Source: Nakamurella flava
GTDB taxonomy: Bacteria; Actinomycetota; Actinomycetes; Mycobacteriales; Nakamurellaceae
Direction: 5' to 3'
Length of the DNA stretch: 64,000 bases
Assembly: GCF_005298075.1 (NCBI RefSeq)
Contig: NZ_SZZH01000001.1
Span: forward strand, 248,001 to 312,000
This document shows positions 46,504 to 54,434 of the stretch, piece after piece (position 1 is the first letter of the stretch; every line of letters starts with the position of its first letter). The notes beneath the pieces were generated by a model. The model searched no databases. It worked only from the letters and a program-made list of their open reading frames with translations, and was not told the origin of the DNA. A program made the translations under genes and the position numbers.

Positions 46504-46695
46504 CGGGACAGTCCTTCGGGGGTCGGGTCGGGCGGGGGGCCGCGAGCGCTCCGGGGCGATGGTCAACCGCGCGAAGGCATCGTCGGGACCACCTACCCAG
46601 GGGTACTGGCACTTCCGAACGGAGAACGCTGAGTGGGGACATCGTGGGTGATGCTCCCAGGACCTGCATGTCGACGCATCCTGCTGCGCGAACGA

Positions 46696-46714
46696 CCATA
46701 CAACTCTATACATG
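46696..46714. promoter_or_regulatory. Tandem operator C (E1 operon)
   Basis: Minus strand CATGTATAGAGTTGTATGG: half-sites CATGTATAG and GTTGTATGG, 10 bp apart. It overlaps the perfect 14-bp palindrome CTATACATGTATAG (46706-46719) and a possible -10 TATGGT for the leftward operon. Confidence 0.7.
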
Positions 46715-46874
46715 TATAGGCTTTGGTGACAAGGCCGACATGGTGGTGGCGATCCGAGCGCGCCCACGCTCAGTCAAGGCGGTCGCGGCGCGCAGCAGGT
46801 GGATGGCAGACCGCAGACGGGTGAACGGCTCGTAGAATGGTTGTACAGGTACGACGATGTAAACAGCCGTTTCG

Positions 46875-46893
46875 CCTGTACCAAGATGTGCAG
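46875..46893. promoter_or_regulatory. Tandem operator D (gntR leader)
   Basis: CCTGTACCAAGATGTGCAG: half-sites CCTGTACCA and GATGTGCAG, 10 bp apart, the weakest match of the set. A further single half-site, GTTGTACAG, lies at 46840-46848 over the predicted gntR transcription start. Suggests autoregulation. Confidence 0.5.
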
Positions 46894-46985
46894 AGTATCC
46901 GCCACCGTCTACCAGGCCGGCAGCGGCGCCGACCCAGACCAACCGGGGGAACACCGATGACTGTCGACACGATCGTCCGATTCCC

Positions 46986-47732
46986 GTGACTGCCACCGCT
47001 GAACTGTCGCTCGACCGTGGGGGCTCCACGCCGCTGTACATCCAGCTCGCCAACGTCCTCCGGGAGAAGATCGAACGCGGCGAGTGGAAGCCCGACCAGA
47101 AGATCCCGTCCGAGAACGAACTGAACCGGATGTACGGGATCAGCCGGATGACCGCCCGACAGGTGCTGGCCCAGCTGGTCAACGAGGATCTGCTCTTCCG
47201 GGTGCAGGGTAAGGGCACGTTCGTCGCCCACCGCAAGATCTCCACCCGGTCACCGGCGTACATGGGCATCCGCGAGCAGCTGGAGCACATGGGGTATCAG
47301 ACGAGCACCCGGGTACTGTCCAGCGAGCTGATCTCGGCCTCGGCCAAGGTCGCGCGTTCCCTCGACATCGCCGAGGAGGAGCCGGTCCACGAGATCCGGC
47401 GGATCCGGCTGGTGGACAACGAGCCGATCAGCCTGCACACCACCTGGGTCCCGCACCGGCTGGCCAAGGAGCTCGCGGCCGACGATCTGGTGAACCGGCA
47501 GCTGTGCGCGATCCTCGAGGAGGAATACGGCCTGCGGATGGCCGCCGTCCACGAGAGCCTCGAATCGACCCTGCCCAATCCGGACGAGGCCCGCTTGTTG
47601 CGCATCCGCCGCAGCTCACCGCTGTTGCTGCTCCGCCACCGGATCACCGATCCGAACGGTCGGCCGTTCGAGATGTCCCGCATCCTGTTCCGCGGCGACA
47701 AGATCAAGCTCGAGTTCCAGTACGACCTGTGA
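46986..47732 (+). CDS. GntR-family (HutC subfamily) transcriptional regulator
   Basis: 248 residues from GTG. Winged HTH at ~14-80 (PLYIQLANVLREKIERGEW, IPSENELNRMYGISRMTARQ) and a UTRA effector domain ~95-245, including EEPVHEIRRIRLVDNEPISL and HESLESTLPNP. HutC-type proteins are mostly repressors released by a small metabolite, often a sugar phosphate. It is the only regulator gene in the polyol region and lies centrally, so it is the best candidate to bind the tandem CnTGTnTAG operators (inference). Ends at a very strong terminator. Confidence 0.92.
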   Translation: MTATAELSLDRGGSTPLYIQLANVLREKIERGEWKPDQKIPSENELNRMYGISRMTARQVLAQLVNEDLLFRVQGKGTFVAHRKISTRSPAYMGIREQLEHMGYQTSTRVLSSELISASAKVARSLDIAEEEPVHEIRRIRLVDNEPISLHTTWVPHRLAKELAADDLVNRQLCAILEEEYGLRMAAVHESLESTLPNPDEARLLRIRRSSPLLLLRHRITDPNGRPFEMSRILFRGDKIKLEFQYDL

Positions 47733-47770
47733 TGCCCGCCGCCTGAGCCGGCATGATCCGGCCGACGATG

Positions 47771-47817
47771 ACGAGAAGGGGCCCGTCCGAGGGGTGATCG
47801 GACGGGCCCCTTCTCGT
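47771..47817. terminator. Bidirectional terminator, gntR / CbbY-like
   Basis: Perfect 20-bp stem: ACGAGAAGGGGCCCGTCCGA (47771-47790) with 47798-47817, 7-nt loop, between convergent genes. Confidence 0.9.
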
Positions 47818-47830
47818 ACTACTTCATGGC

Positions 47831-48619
47831 TCAGGCGGTCGCGGCCCGCGGTGCGGGGGTGCTGGCCACGGCGGCGCGCAGCGATTCGAGGTCGATGACT
47901 CCGTCGTGGCGCAGGTCGACCCCGGCCAGGAACTCGGCCGGTTCGCCGGGCTCGCCCAGGTTCGACACCACGGCACTGGCCGCGGGGAACGGATCGCGGG
48001 TGGTGAACGAGCTGACGGTGACGATGTGCCGGATCCCGGCCGCGGCCGCGGCCTTGGCGCCGGACTCGGAGTCCTCGATGACGACGGCCTCGTCGGCGGT
48101 GCGGCCGAGCTCGCGCAGGGTCATCAGGTAGATGTCCGGAGCGGGCTTCTTGGCCGGGACGATGTCCCCGGCCCACACGCCTTCCATCCGGGCCCGGGTC
48201 ATCGGCCCGACCACCGCGGCCAGTACGGCCTCCACGCTCTTGGTCGCCGAGGTCGACGCCACGGCCACCTGCCACCCGTCGTCCAGGGCGGACTCGATGA
48301 GCCGCTTGACCCCGGGACGGCCGGGCAGCTTGCCGGCCTCGACCAGCTCGACGTACAGCTTGCTTTTGAGCTTGTGGACCTCGGCGACCTTGGCCGCCTT
48401 GTCCTCGTCGGAGCCCAGGTCGATCTCCGGGTGCTGGGCCAGGTAGGCCAGCATCCGCTCCTTGCCGCCGCCGACCTTGAGCAGGCCGTCGTATTCCTGC
48501 TCAGACCACTGGAACGGCAGTCCCAGCTCGGTGAAGGCCTGGTTGAAGGCCACCAGGTGACCGTCGCGCTCGGTGTCGGCCAGGACGCCGTCGCAGTCCA
48601 GGATCAGGGCCTTGGTCAT
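47831..48619 (-). CDS. HAD hydrolase, CbbY/beta-phosphoglucomutase-like
   Basis: 262 residues. HAD motif I LILDCDGVLADTERDGH (nucleophile Asp ~8), cap domain, motif II VASTSATKS, motif III Lys in IVPAKKPAPDIYL, motif IV VIEDSESGAKAA. FAGD-like GVWAGDIV resembles CbbY, the xylulose-1,5-bisphosphate phosphatase. Its ATG shares one base with the stop of the aldolase gene (TCA/CAT overlap at 48619), so the two are translationally coupled. May remove dead-end bisphosphates or act directly on a pathway intermediate. Confidence 0.87.
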   Translation of the reverse strand: MTKALILDCDGVLADTERDGHLVAFNQAFTELGLPFQWSEQEYDGLLKVGGGKERMLAYLAQHPEIDLGSDEDKAAKVAEVHKLKSKLYVELVEAGKLPGRPGVKRLIESALDDGWQVAVASTSATKSVEAVLAAVVGPMTRARMEGVWAGDIVPAKKPAPDIYLMTLRELGRTADEAVVIEDSESGAKAAAAAGIRHIVTVSSFTTRDPFPAASAVVSNLGEPGEPAEFLAGVDLRHDGVIDLESLRAAVASTPAPRAATA

Positions 48620-49497
48620 CAGGCAGCGCTCCCGTTGCTGGCGGCCTTACCGGCCGAACCGAACTCGTTGATGTGCTCGGTGACGGTGGCCTGCACGGCC
48701 TTGTTGACGTCGTCGAACATCTTGACCGGCTCCCACTTGCCGGTCTCCTCGGCCTTGGCGATGTGGTCACGGGCCGCGTGCATGTACGCCAGCTTCACCG
48801 TGGTCGAGATGTTGATCTTGGCCACGCCGTTGGCGATGAACCGCTCGAAATCCTCCGGCGACAGACCGGTCCCGCCGTGCAGCACGACCGGCTTGTCGGT
48901 CAGCTTGCCCAGCTCGGTGACCCGGTCGAACTGCAGCACCGGCGAGGACTTGTACATGCCGTGGGAGGTGCCCAGGGCCGGAGCCAGCAGATCGGTGTCG
49001 GTGTCGTCGGCGACCTCGACGATCTTGTCGTTGCTGTAGGAGTGGGTGGCCTCGTCGCTACCGACCCCGTCCTCCACGCCCACGATGTTCTCGATCTCGG
49101 ACTCCACCCCGACGCCGGCGGCGTGGCACTCCTTGACCACCTCGCGGGTCTCGTCCCACGCCTGCTGCAGCGGGCGATCCGAGGCGTCGAACAGCACCGA
49201 CGACCAACCGTGCTTGATGACCTCGGTGATCACCGCGCGGTCCGGGCAGTGATCCAGGTGCAACGCGACCGGCACGGACACGGCACCAGCCGCATTCTTG
49301 TAGATCCCGGCGATGATCTCGGCACCCATGCTCTTCACCGTCTTGACGGAGGTCTGCAGGATGATCGGCGACTGCGCGGCCTCGGCCGCGGCGATGATCG
49401 CCCGCATCGACAGGTCGTCGACGATGTTCACAGCGGGTACGGCGTAACCGTCCCGCTTCGCCGCAGCGACGAGCTCGACGGTGTTCGCGATGGTCAT
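48619..49497 (-). CDS. Class II fructose-bisphosphate/ketose-bisphosphate aldolase
   Basis: 292 residues from the ATG at 49497. Class II aldolase motifs: PVALHLDHCPD (~78-88, catalytic Asp and first Zn His), ESEIENIVG (~130), LAPALGTSHGMY (Zn His ~176) and VVLHGGTG (Zn His ~203), then a C-terminal NISTTVKLAY phosphate-binding stretch. Reversibly cleaves a ketose phosphate to dihydroxyacetone phosphate and an aldehyde. The GatY/KbaY/FBA branch cannot be set by eye. Leads an operon with the CbbY-like gene; -10 TAGGAT (minus strand of 49631-49636) next to operator E. Confidence 0.92.
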   Translation of the reverse strand: MTIANTVELVAAAKRDGYAVPAVNIVDDLSMRAIIAAAEAAQSPIILQTSVKTVKSMGAEIIAGIYKNAAGAVSVPVALHLDHCPDRAVITEVIKHGWSSVLFDASDRPLQQAWDETREVVKECHAAGVGVESEIENIVGVEDGVGSDEATHSYSNDKIVEVADDTDTDLLAPALGTSHGMYKSSPVLQFDRVTELGKLTDKPVVLHGGTGLSPEDFERFIANGVAKINISTTVKLAYMHAARDHIAKAEETGKWEPVKMFDDVNKAVQATVTEHINEFGSAGKAASNGSAA

Positions 49498-49641
49498 GGC
49501 GGTCCTTCGGTCGGGGTGAGGGTGGCTCACCCGGGTCGGTCAACGAGGAAGCGTGGGGGTGGGGCTGATCTCGGGTCGCAAGGGGCAGGAAACGTGATGC
49601 GCGCTGCCGCCCTGGCTGGCGTTGCTGTTCATCCTAACGAG

Positions 49642-49660
49642 CCTGTCTGGACTTGTATAG
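49642..49660. promoter_or_regulatory. Tandem operator E (aldolase-cbbY operon)
   Basis: Plus strand CCTGTCTGGACTTGTATAG: half-sites CCTGTCTGG and CTTGTATAG, 10 bp apart. It lies directly upstream of the leftward -10 TAGGAT (49631-49636 complement), so a bound protein would block the promoter. Confidence 0.75.
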
Positions 49661-49716
49661 GCAACTTTGCCGATCAGTCATCCGACGGTCATCAGACTGT
49701 CAAACGCGGGGGCCGG

Positions 49717-50493
49717 TCAGCGCCCTGACCGAGCTCGGACCTCCCGAACCTCGCGCACGATGGACAGGAAGTTGTCGACGTTCACGCCGAAGCGCGCCAT
49801 GAACAGGCCGTCCGGTACCGCATCCTGCCGTGAGCCGGCCGCTTCCGCGACCGCAGAGTAGGTGCCCGGCTGGGCGCTACCGCCGTAGACGACCCGGGCG
49901 CCCGACGTGCGCTCGGCGATCATCGAGCGAACCGTGGCCACCGCGTCGGCGACGTGGTCGGCGGGGGCGGGTTGCGGCTGGCCGATGGCCCAGGCCGGTT
50001 CGTAGGCGACCAGGAGATCGGCTCCTTCCGGCAGACCCGAGAGCCAGGCGTCGAACTGCTGGGCCACCGCCTTTGCGGGGGAGATCGACTGCTCGGCCTC
50101 GCCGACGACGATGATCGGGGTGCGACCGGCCGCCGCCGTGGCAGCCACCTTGCGGCCGACCAGTTCGTCGTCCTCGCCGAAGTACCGCCGACGCTCCGGG
50201 TGACCGGCCATGACGAACGTGCAGCCCATCTCGGCCAGCAGGTCGGCGCTCACCTCGCCGGTGTAGGCGCCGGGTCCGTAGACCGAGACGTCCTGCGAGC
50301 CGACCAGGCCGCCGCCCCGGCCCAGGGTCTCGAGGAAGACGGGGATGAGCGGGAACGAGGGACAGCAGAAGAGGCCGGTGGCACCCTCCGGGTCGGAGGC
50401 GACCTCGGCGAGCACCCGCGGGCCCCATTCCTGTGCCTGGGCGAGCGAGAAGTAGCTCTTGGAGCTGCAGCCGACGAGTGTTTCGGGGAGCAC
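49717..50493 (-). CDS. Triosephosphate-isomerase homologue, divergent (possible tetrose-phosphate isomerase)
   Basis: 258 residues from a GTG at 50493 with GGAAGGGAA upstream. Catalytic residues of TIM are kept: Lys12 in CSSKSY, His in MAGHPERRR (~95-100) and Glu in AYEPAWAIG. But the hallmark NWKMN is CSSKS, GHSERR is GHPERR and the loop-6 GTG is GQP. Such changes are seen in TIM paralogues of tetritol pathways (EryH, DerI, LerI types), so it may isomerise a tetrulose phosphate rather than triose phosphate. The housekeeping tpiA would be elsewhere. Divergent from the GlpD-like gene with a shared operator. Confidence 0.85.
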   Translation of the reverse strand: MLPETLVGCSSKSYFSLAQAQEWGPRVLAEVASDPEGATGLFCCPSFPLIPVFLETLGRGGGLVGSQDVSVYGPGAYTGEVSADLLAEMGCTFVMAGHPERRRYFGEDDELVGRKVAATAAAGRTPIIVVGEAEQSISPAKAVAQQFDAWLSGLPEGADLLVAYEPAWAIGQPQPAPADHVADAVATVRSMIAERTSGARVVYGGSAQPGTYSAVAEAAGSRQDAVPDGLFMARFGVNVDNFLSIVREVREVRARSGR

Positions 50494-50561
50494 GGCGGAG
50501 GGTTCCCTTCCAAAGGCGGGCGACGGCCGCCGACCGGGGGGTCGACAGCAAGTGCACCTAT

Positions 50562-50580
50562 CTTGTTCAATCATGTACAC
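50562..50580. promoter_or_regulatory. Tandem operator F (TIM-like / GlpD-like)
   Basis: Plus strand CTTGTTCAATCATGTACAC: half-sites CTTGTTCAA and CATGTACAC, 10 bp apart. For the leftward TIM gene it falls between -35 TTGTGT and -10 TAGGTG (18-bp spacer) on the minus strand. Confidence 0.7.
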
Positions 50581-50649
50581 ACAAGCAACAGCGGATCCCG
50601 TGAGCGGGTGACCCACGCACAGACGCGTGACGGTGGAAAGGCTTGACCG

Positions 50650-52323
50650 ATGGATGTTCTCGACCGCCCCTCTGTGGAGCAGCTGCAAGGCGCCCACTTC
50701 GACGTAGCTGTCATCGGAGCCGGTATCAACGGCGCCGCCGTGGCCCGGGACGCCGCCACGCGGGGTCTGTCCGTACTGGTGGTGGACAAGGCCGACATCG
50801 GGTCGGGCACGTCCAGCTGGTCCAGCCGGCTCATCCACGGTGGCCTGCGCTACCTCGAACACGGCGAGCTGCGGCTGGTCTACGAATCGCTGCACGACCG
50901 CGAGAAGCTGCTGCACATCGCCCCGCACCTGGTCACCCCGCTGCCCTTCGTGGTGCCGCTGTACAAGCACAACCACAAGCCCGGCTGGATGTTCCGGATC
51001 GGGATGTACCTCTACGACACGCTGTCGCTGCGCAAGTCGGTGCCCCGTCACCGCCGCCTGGATCGCAAGGCGATCAAGGTGGAACTCGGCTCGCTCAACC
51101 CGGAGGGCCTGTCCGGTGGTCTGCGGTACTACGACGGCCAGGTCGTCTTCGCCGAGCGGCTCGTGCTCGAGACCCTGATCTCGGCGGTCGAGGCGGGTGC
51201 CCGGTTCCTCACGTACGCGGAAGCCTCCGTCGCGGTCTCCGGCGGACGGGTCACCGGTCTGAAGGTGCACGACCAGCTCACCGGTCAGCAGTTCGACGTG
51301 CACGCCTCCGTCGTCGTCAACGCGGCCGGCCCGTGGGTCGACGAGGCGGGTGCCGGACTCCAGCTGGACCGGATGATCGGTGGCACCAAGGGCACCCACC
51401 TGGTGGTCGATCCCTTCCCCGGGGCTCCCGACGTGGCGCTGTACTACGAGGCCCGGTCCGACAATCGACCGATCCTGGTCATCCCGTGGAACGGGCGCTA
51501 CCTGATCGGCACGACGGACGACCGCTTCGAGGGCGACCTCGACGCCACGCGGGGTACCGACGACGAGATGGACTACCTGCTCACCGAGACCAACACGCTG
51601 ATCCCCGAAGCCGGGCTGACCCGTGACTCGGTGCTGTTCACCTACGCCGGGGTGCGCCCCCTGCCGTACCGCCCGGGCGTCAAGAGCGGCAACATCCCGC
51701 GGAGTCACCTGATCCTGGACCACGAGTCGATCGGCGGGCTGATCTCCATCGTGGGCGGCAAGCTGACCCCCCACCTGAGCCTGGGAACGGAGACGGTGGA
51801 CAAGGTCGCCGCCGTACTGGGGCGCAAGCTTCCGGCCTCCCGAACGGCCGAGACCGCGCTGCCGGGTGGAGCCTCCGACTGGCCGGCGGCCGCGCGGGCG
51901 CTGCGTCGGGAGCTGGCCGGTCACGACTACACGGCGGCCGTCGTCGACCGTCTGCTCGACGTCTACGGCACCCGGGTGCGGGTCCTGCTCGACCTCGTGA
52001 AGTCGGATCCGGCGCAGGGCGCTCTCATCGGCAGCGGCGACAGCGCACTGCTGACCGCCGAGGTCACCCTCGCCGTCAAGGCCGAGGGCGCCGTGCACGT
52101 GGCCGACATCCTGCACCGACGTTCCATGGTCGGTCTGCTGCCGACGCTCGGCCTGGACGTCGACCAGGCCGTGGCCGAGGTGGCCGCGCCGCTGCTCGGC
52201 TGGTCGGCCGAGCAGGTCGGGTCCGAGGTGGCCGCGCACCGCGAGTACGTCCGCCTCCGGCTCCTCGGCGGCGTGGACCGGGCCGTGCTCGACGAGGCGG
52301 GTCAGCCCGTGGCCACGTCGTGA
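50650..52323 (+). CDS. FAD-dependent glycerol-3-phosphate dehydrogenase family (GlpD/EryB-like)
   Basis: 557 residues; GGAAAGG ribosome site. FAD-binding dinucleotide loop VAVIGAGINGAAVARDAATR (~residues 19-38), the GlpD signature TSSWSSRLIHGGLRYLEHGE, and later GIRYYDG-like GLRYYDGQVVFAERLV. A C-terminal helical domain completes the GlpD size. Oxidises a polyol phosphate at C2 and passes electrons to quinone at the membrane. EryB of Brucella, which oxidises L-erythritol-4-phosphate, belongs to the same family, so either glycerol-3-phosphate or a longer polyol phosphate is possible. Confidence 0.92.
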   Translation: MDVLDRPSVEQLQGAHFDVAVIGAGINGAAVARDAATRGLSVLVVDKADIGSGTSSWSSRLIHGGLRYLEHGELRLVYESLHDREKLLHIAPHLVTPLPFVVPLYKHNHKPGWMFRIGMYLYDTLSLRKSVPRHRRLDRKAIKVELGSLNPEGLSGGLRYYDGQVVFAERLVLETLISAVEAGARFLTYAEASVAVSGGRVTGLKVHDQLTGQQFDVHASVVVNAAGPWVDEAGAGLQLDRMIGGTKGTHLVVDPFPGAPDVALYYEARSDNRPILVIPWNGRYLIGTTDDRFEGDLDATRGTDDEMDYLLTETNTLIPEAGLTRDSVLFTYAGVRPLPYRPGVKSGNIPRSHLILDHESIGGLISIVGGKLTPHLSLGTETVDKVAAVLGRKLPASRTAETALPGGASDWPAAARALRRELAGHDYTAAVVDRLLDVYGTRVRVLLDLVKSDPAQGALIGSGDSALLTAEVTLAVKAEGAVHVADILHRRSMVGLLPTLGLDVDQAVAEVAAPLLGWSAEQVGSEVAAHREYVRLRLLGGVDRAVLDEAGQPVATS

Positions 52324-52386
52324 CGGATTGAGCGTCCGCTCTCACGGGGCGAGATTGTGATGTCCCCGTAAGCGTTTCGGCGCGCG

Positions 52387-52427
52387 AACGGCCGGATTCG
52401 AGGAGAAGATCCTCGAATCCGGCCGTT
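52387..52427. terminator. Terminator of GlpD-like gene
   Basis: Perfect 18-bp stem AACGGCCGGATTCGAGGA (52387-52404) with 52410-52427, 5-nt loop GAAGA. Confidence 0.85.
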
Positions 52428-52570
52428 GTCGTTCCCGGGGGCAGTCCTGCTGCCGACGACGCTGTCGGGGGAGGGGAGGCGGTGCGCGATGTCGGTCGGC
52501 GACACACATCGACTGCTCTGCCCCGACCCGTCCCCATCAGTGACGTTCGCTGACGAAGGTCCCGCAACGA

Positions 52571-52619
52571 CGACGACCGGCCCGTCGATCCCGGCGTGGG
52601 ATCGACGAACCGGTCGTCG
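52571..52619. terminator. Terminator, probably of GlpK-like gene
   Basis: Two nested 10-bp stems: CGACGACCGG (52571-52580)/52610-52619 and CGTCGATCCC (52583-52592)/52598-52607, separated by a 2-nt internal loop, with a 5-nt apical loop. Confidence 0.75.
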
Positions 52620-52707
52620 GTCGGGCCCTGGCGCACCCCCGACGGACGGGACCCGGCGTGGGCCCCGTCCTCGTCATTCCAGGGTCATGCAGTGCGTGGG
52701 TTCGGGG

Positions 52708-54213
52708 TCAGTCGGTCGAGACCTTCTGGGCCCAGCCCTTGGTCAGCTCGCGGGCCTGCTGCCAGCCGGCGTACATCGACTCGGCCTGGTCGCGGCTCAT
52801 GGACGGCTCGAAGCGACGGTCCTCCTGCCACTTGCTGGCCACCTCGTCCAGCGAGGAATAGATGCCGGTCGACAGGCCGGCCAGCAGCATCGTGCCGAAC
52901 ACGGTCGCCTCGGAGATGACCGGCCGGACGACCGGCACGCCGAGGATGTCGGCCTGCAGCTGGCACAGGAAGTTGTTCTTCACCGCGCCACCGTCGACCC
53001 GCAGCTCGGGGATCGAGATGGAGCCGTTGGAACCCTGCAGGGCGGCGTCGACCACGTCGCGGGTCTGGTAGACCATCGACTCCACGGCGGCCCGGATGAT
53101 GTGCAGACGCGTGGTGGCGTTGCTGATCCCGATGATCGCGGCGCGGGCGTAGGGATCCCAGGTCGGCGCGGACAGGCCGGTGAAGGCCGGGATCAGGTAG
53201 ACGCCCTGGGTGCTGGGCACCTGGCCGGCGTACCACTCGGAGTCGGGGGCCGCGTGGATGAGCTTCATGTCGTCGCGCAGCCACTGCATGGTCTTGCCCA
53301 TGGCGAAGAGCACGCCTTCGATCTCGTACGTGGCCTTGCCCTGCACCCCCCACGCCATCGACGGGGTCAGGCCGGGGATCCGCTGCGGGCTGGTACCGCA
53401 GTTGATGTTCAGGACGCCCGCGGTGCCGTAGGTCATCTTGTTCTGGCCCGGGCTGAAGGCGGCCTGGCCGAACAGGCCGGCCTGCTGGTCACCCATGTTG
53501 GAGGCGATCGGGACGGCGGCACCGAAGGTGGCGCTGAGGTCGCCGACAACCGCGTCGGAGGGCACGATCTCGGCCAGCATCCGCTTGGGGATGTTGTAGC
53601 CGGCGAGGAGCTCCTCGTCCCACTCGAGCTTTTCGAAGTTGAACATCATGGTGCGCGAGGCGTTCGAGTAGTCGGTGACGAACGACTTGCGGCCGGTGAG
53701 GTTCCAGATCAGCCAGGTGTCGACCGTGCCGGCGAGCAGCTCGCCGTTCTCGGCCCGCTCCTGCGCCCCGGGGACCTGGTCCAGGATGAAGCGGATCTTG
53801 GAGGCGGTGTAATAGGCGTCGGGGATGAGACCCGTGCGCTCCTCGATCTTCTCGCCGAGGCCGGCGTTGACCCAGTCCTCGACGACGCCGACGGTCTGAC
53901 GCGAGGCCCACACGACGGCGTTGTAGATCGGGCGCCCGGTGTCCTTCTCCCAGACGATCCCGGTCTCGCGCTGGTTGGTCAGGCCGGCCGCCGACAGATC
54001 GGAGGGCTGCAGCTTGGCCTGCCGCAGCGCGGCCCGGATGACCTCGAGCTGGACGTTGAGGATCTCCATCGGATCGTGCTCGATCCAGCCGGCCCGCGGG
54101 TAGATCTGAGTCAGTTCGGCGGCCGCCAGGCCGACGACCTCACACTCCTCGTTGATGATGAACGCACGGGCACCCGTGGTTCCTTCGTCGATGCCCAGGA
54201 TGTACCTAGTCAC
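52708..54213 (-). CDS. glpK: Glycerol kinase-like FGGY kinase (GlpK type)
   Basis: 501 residues, the GlpK length. Motifs match glycerol kinase: GIDEGTTGARAFI phosphate-1 loop, LTNQRETGIVWEKDTG (Arg and Glu that bind glycerol), Tyr in DAYYTASKIRFIL, DTWLIWNLTG, DYSNASRTMMFN, and NMGDQQAGLFGQ (Asp/Gln substrate pair). The usual DQGTTSSR is DEGTTGAR here, so a modified substrate range is possible. Phosphorylates glycerol or a close polyol. Promoter TTGCCC-17-TAGGTT on the minus strand (54318-54323 and 54295-54300) directly follows operator G. Confidence 0.88.
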   Translation of the reverse strand: MTRYILGIDEGTTGARAFIINEECEVVGLAAAELTQIYPRAGWIEHDPMEILNVQLEVIRAALRQAKLQPSDLSAAGLTNQRETGIVWEKDTGRPIYNAVVWASRQTVGVVEDWVNAGLGEKIEERTGLIPDAYYTASKIRFILDQVPGAQERAENGELLAGTVDTWLIWNLTGRKSFVTDYSNASRTMMFNFEKLEWDEELLAGYNIPKRMLAEIVPSDAVVGDLSATFGAAVPIASNMGDQQAGLFGQAAFSPGQNKMTYGTAGVLNINCGTSPQRIPGLTPSMAWGVQGKATYEIEGVLFAMGKTMQWLRDDMKLIHAAPDSEWYAGQVPSTQGVYLIPAFTGLSAPTWDPYARAAIIGISNATTRLHIIRAAVESMVYQTRDVVDAALQGSNGSISIPELRVDGGAVKNNFLCQLQADILGVPVVRPVISEATVFGTMLLAGLSTGIYSSLDEVASKWQEDRRFEPSMSRDQAESMYAGWQQARELTKGWAQKVSTD

Positions 54214-54325
54214 GTGGTTGATTCTCCGATCAAGCGACAGCGGTGGCGCCGAGGGGCTTTTCCCGTCGGGCTCAGGGCCGCGGGCGATGCGGTCAACCTA
54301 GACCGGCTGTCCGATCCGGGCAAGA

Positions 54326-54344
54326 CTTGTACACACTTGTACGT
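54326..54344. promoter_or_regulatory. Tandem operator G (GlpK-like / membrane protein)
   Basis: Plus strand CTTGTACACACTTGTACGT: half-sites CTTGTACAC and CTTGTACGT, 10 bp apart, the most regular site of the set. For the rightward gene a near-ideal promoter TTGTAC (54327-54332)-17 bp-TAGTGT (54350-54355) runs through it; for the leftward gene it abuts the -35 box. Confidence 0.8.
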
Positions 54345-54434
54345 ACAGATAGTGTTTCCGCCGCGGCCCTCCCATCCGGGGGACGGGACCGCGATCCGTT
54401 CCCTACACCGTGGTACGCGTACGGAAGGCCGCTG

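Larger units (their letters stand above)
46504..46985. promoter_or_regulatory. Divergent control region, E1 operon / gntR
   Basis: 482 bp without a supported gene. Leftward: a possible -10 TATGGT (minus strand of 46695-46700) next to operator C, with a ~190-nt leader before the E1 ATG. Rightward: a good -10 TAGAAT at 46833-46838, followed by TTGTACAGG at 46841-46849 and operator D, with a ~140-nt leader before the gntR GTG at 46986. No riboswitch fold recognised in the leaders. Confidence 0.6.
52324..52707. other. 384-bp convergent gap with hairpins
   Basis: Between the GlpD-like stop and the GlpK-like stop. It holds the two strong terminators listed below, a small ACGGGG/CCCCGT hairpin at 52344-52369 and a third GC hairpin at 52644-52670. 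No gene is supported here. Confidence 0.7.

Noticed and set aside
50494-52239. Minus-strand extension of the TIM-like frame over the GlpD-like gene
   Set aside because: Composition is His/Gln/Gly/Asp-rich shadow sequence; the TIM similarity starts at the GTG at 50493 with a ribosome site.
37678-52323. Complete Brucella-type erythritol pathway
   Set aside because: EryA-like, EryB-like and TIM-like proteins are present, but no EryC-type epimerase/isomerase or RpiB homologue is seen and the E1/E2, AraM and aldolase genes are extra; the label would overreach.
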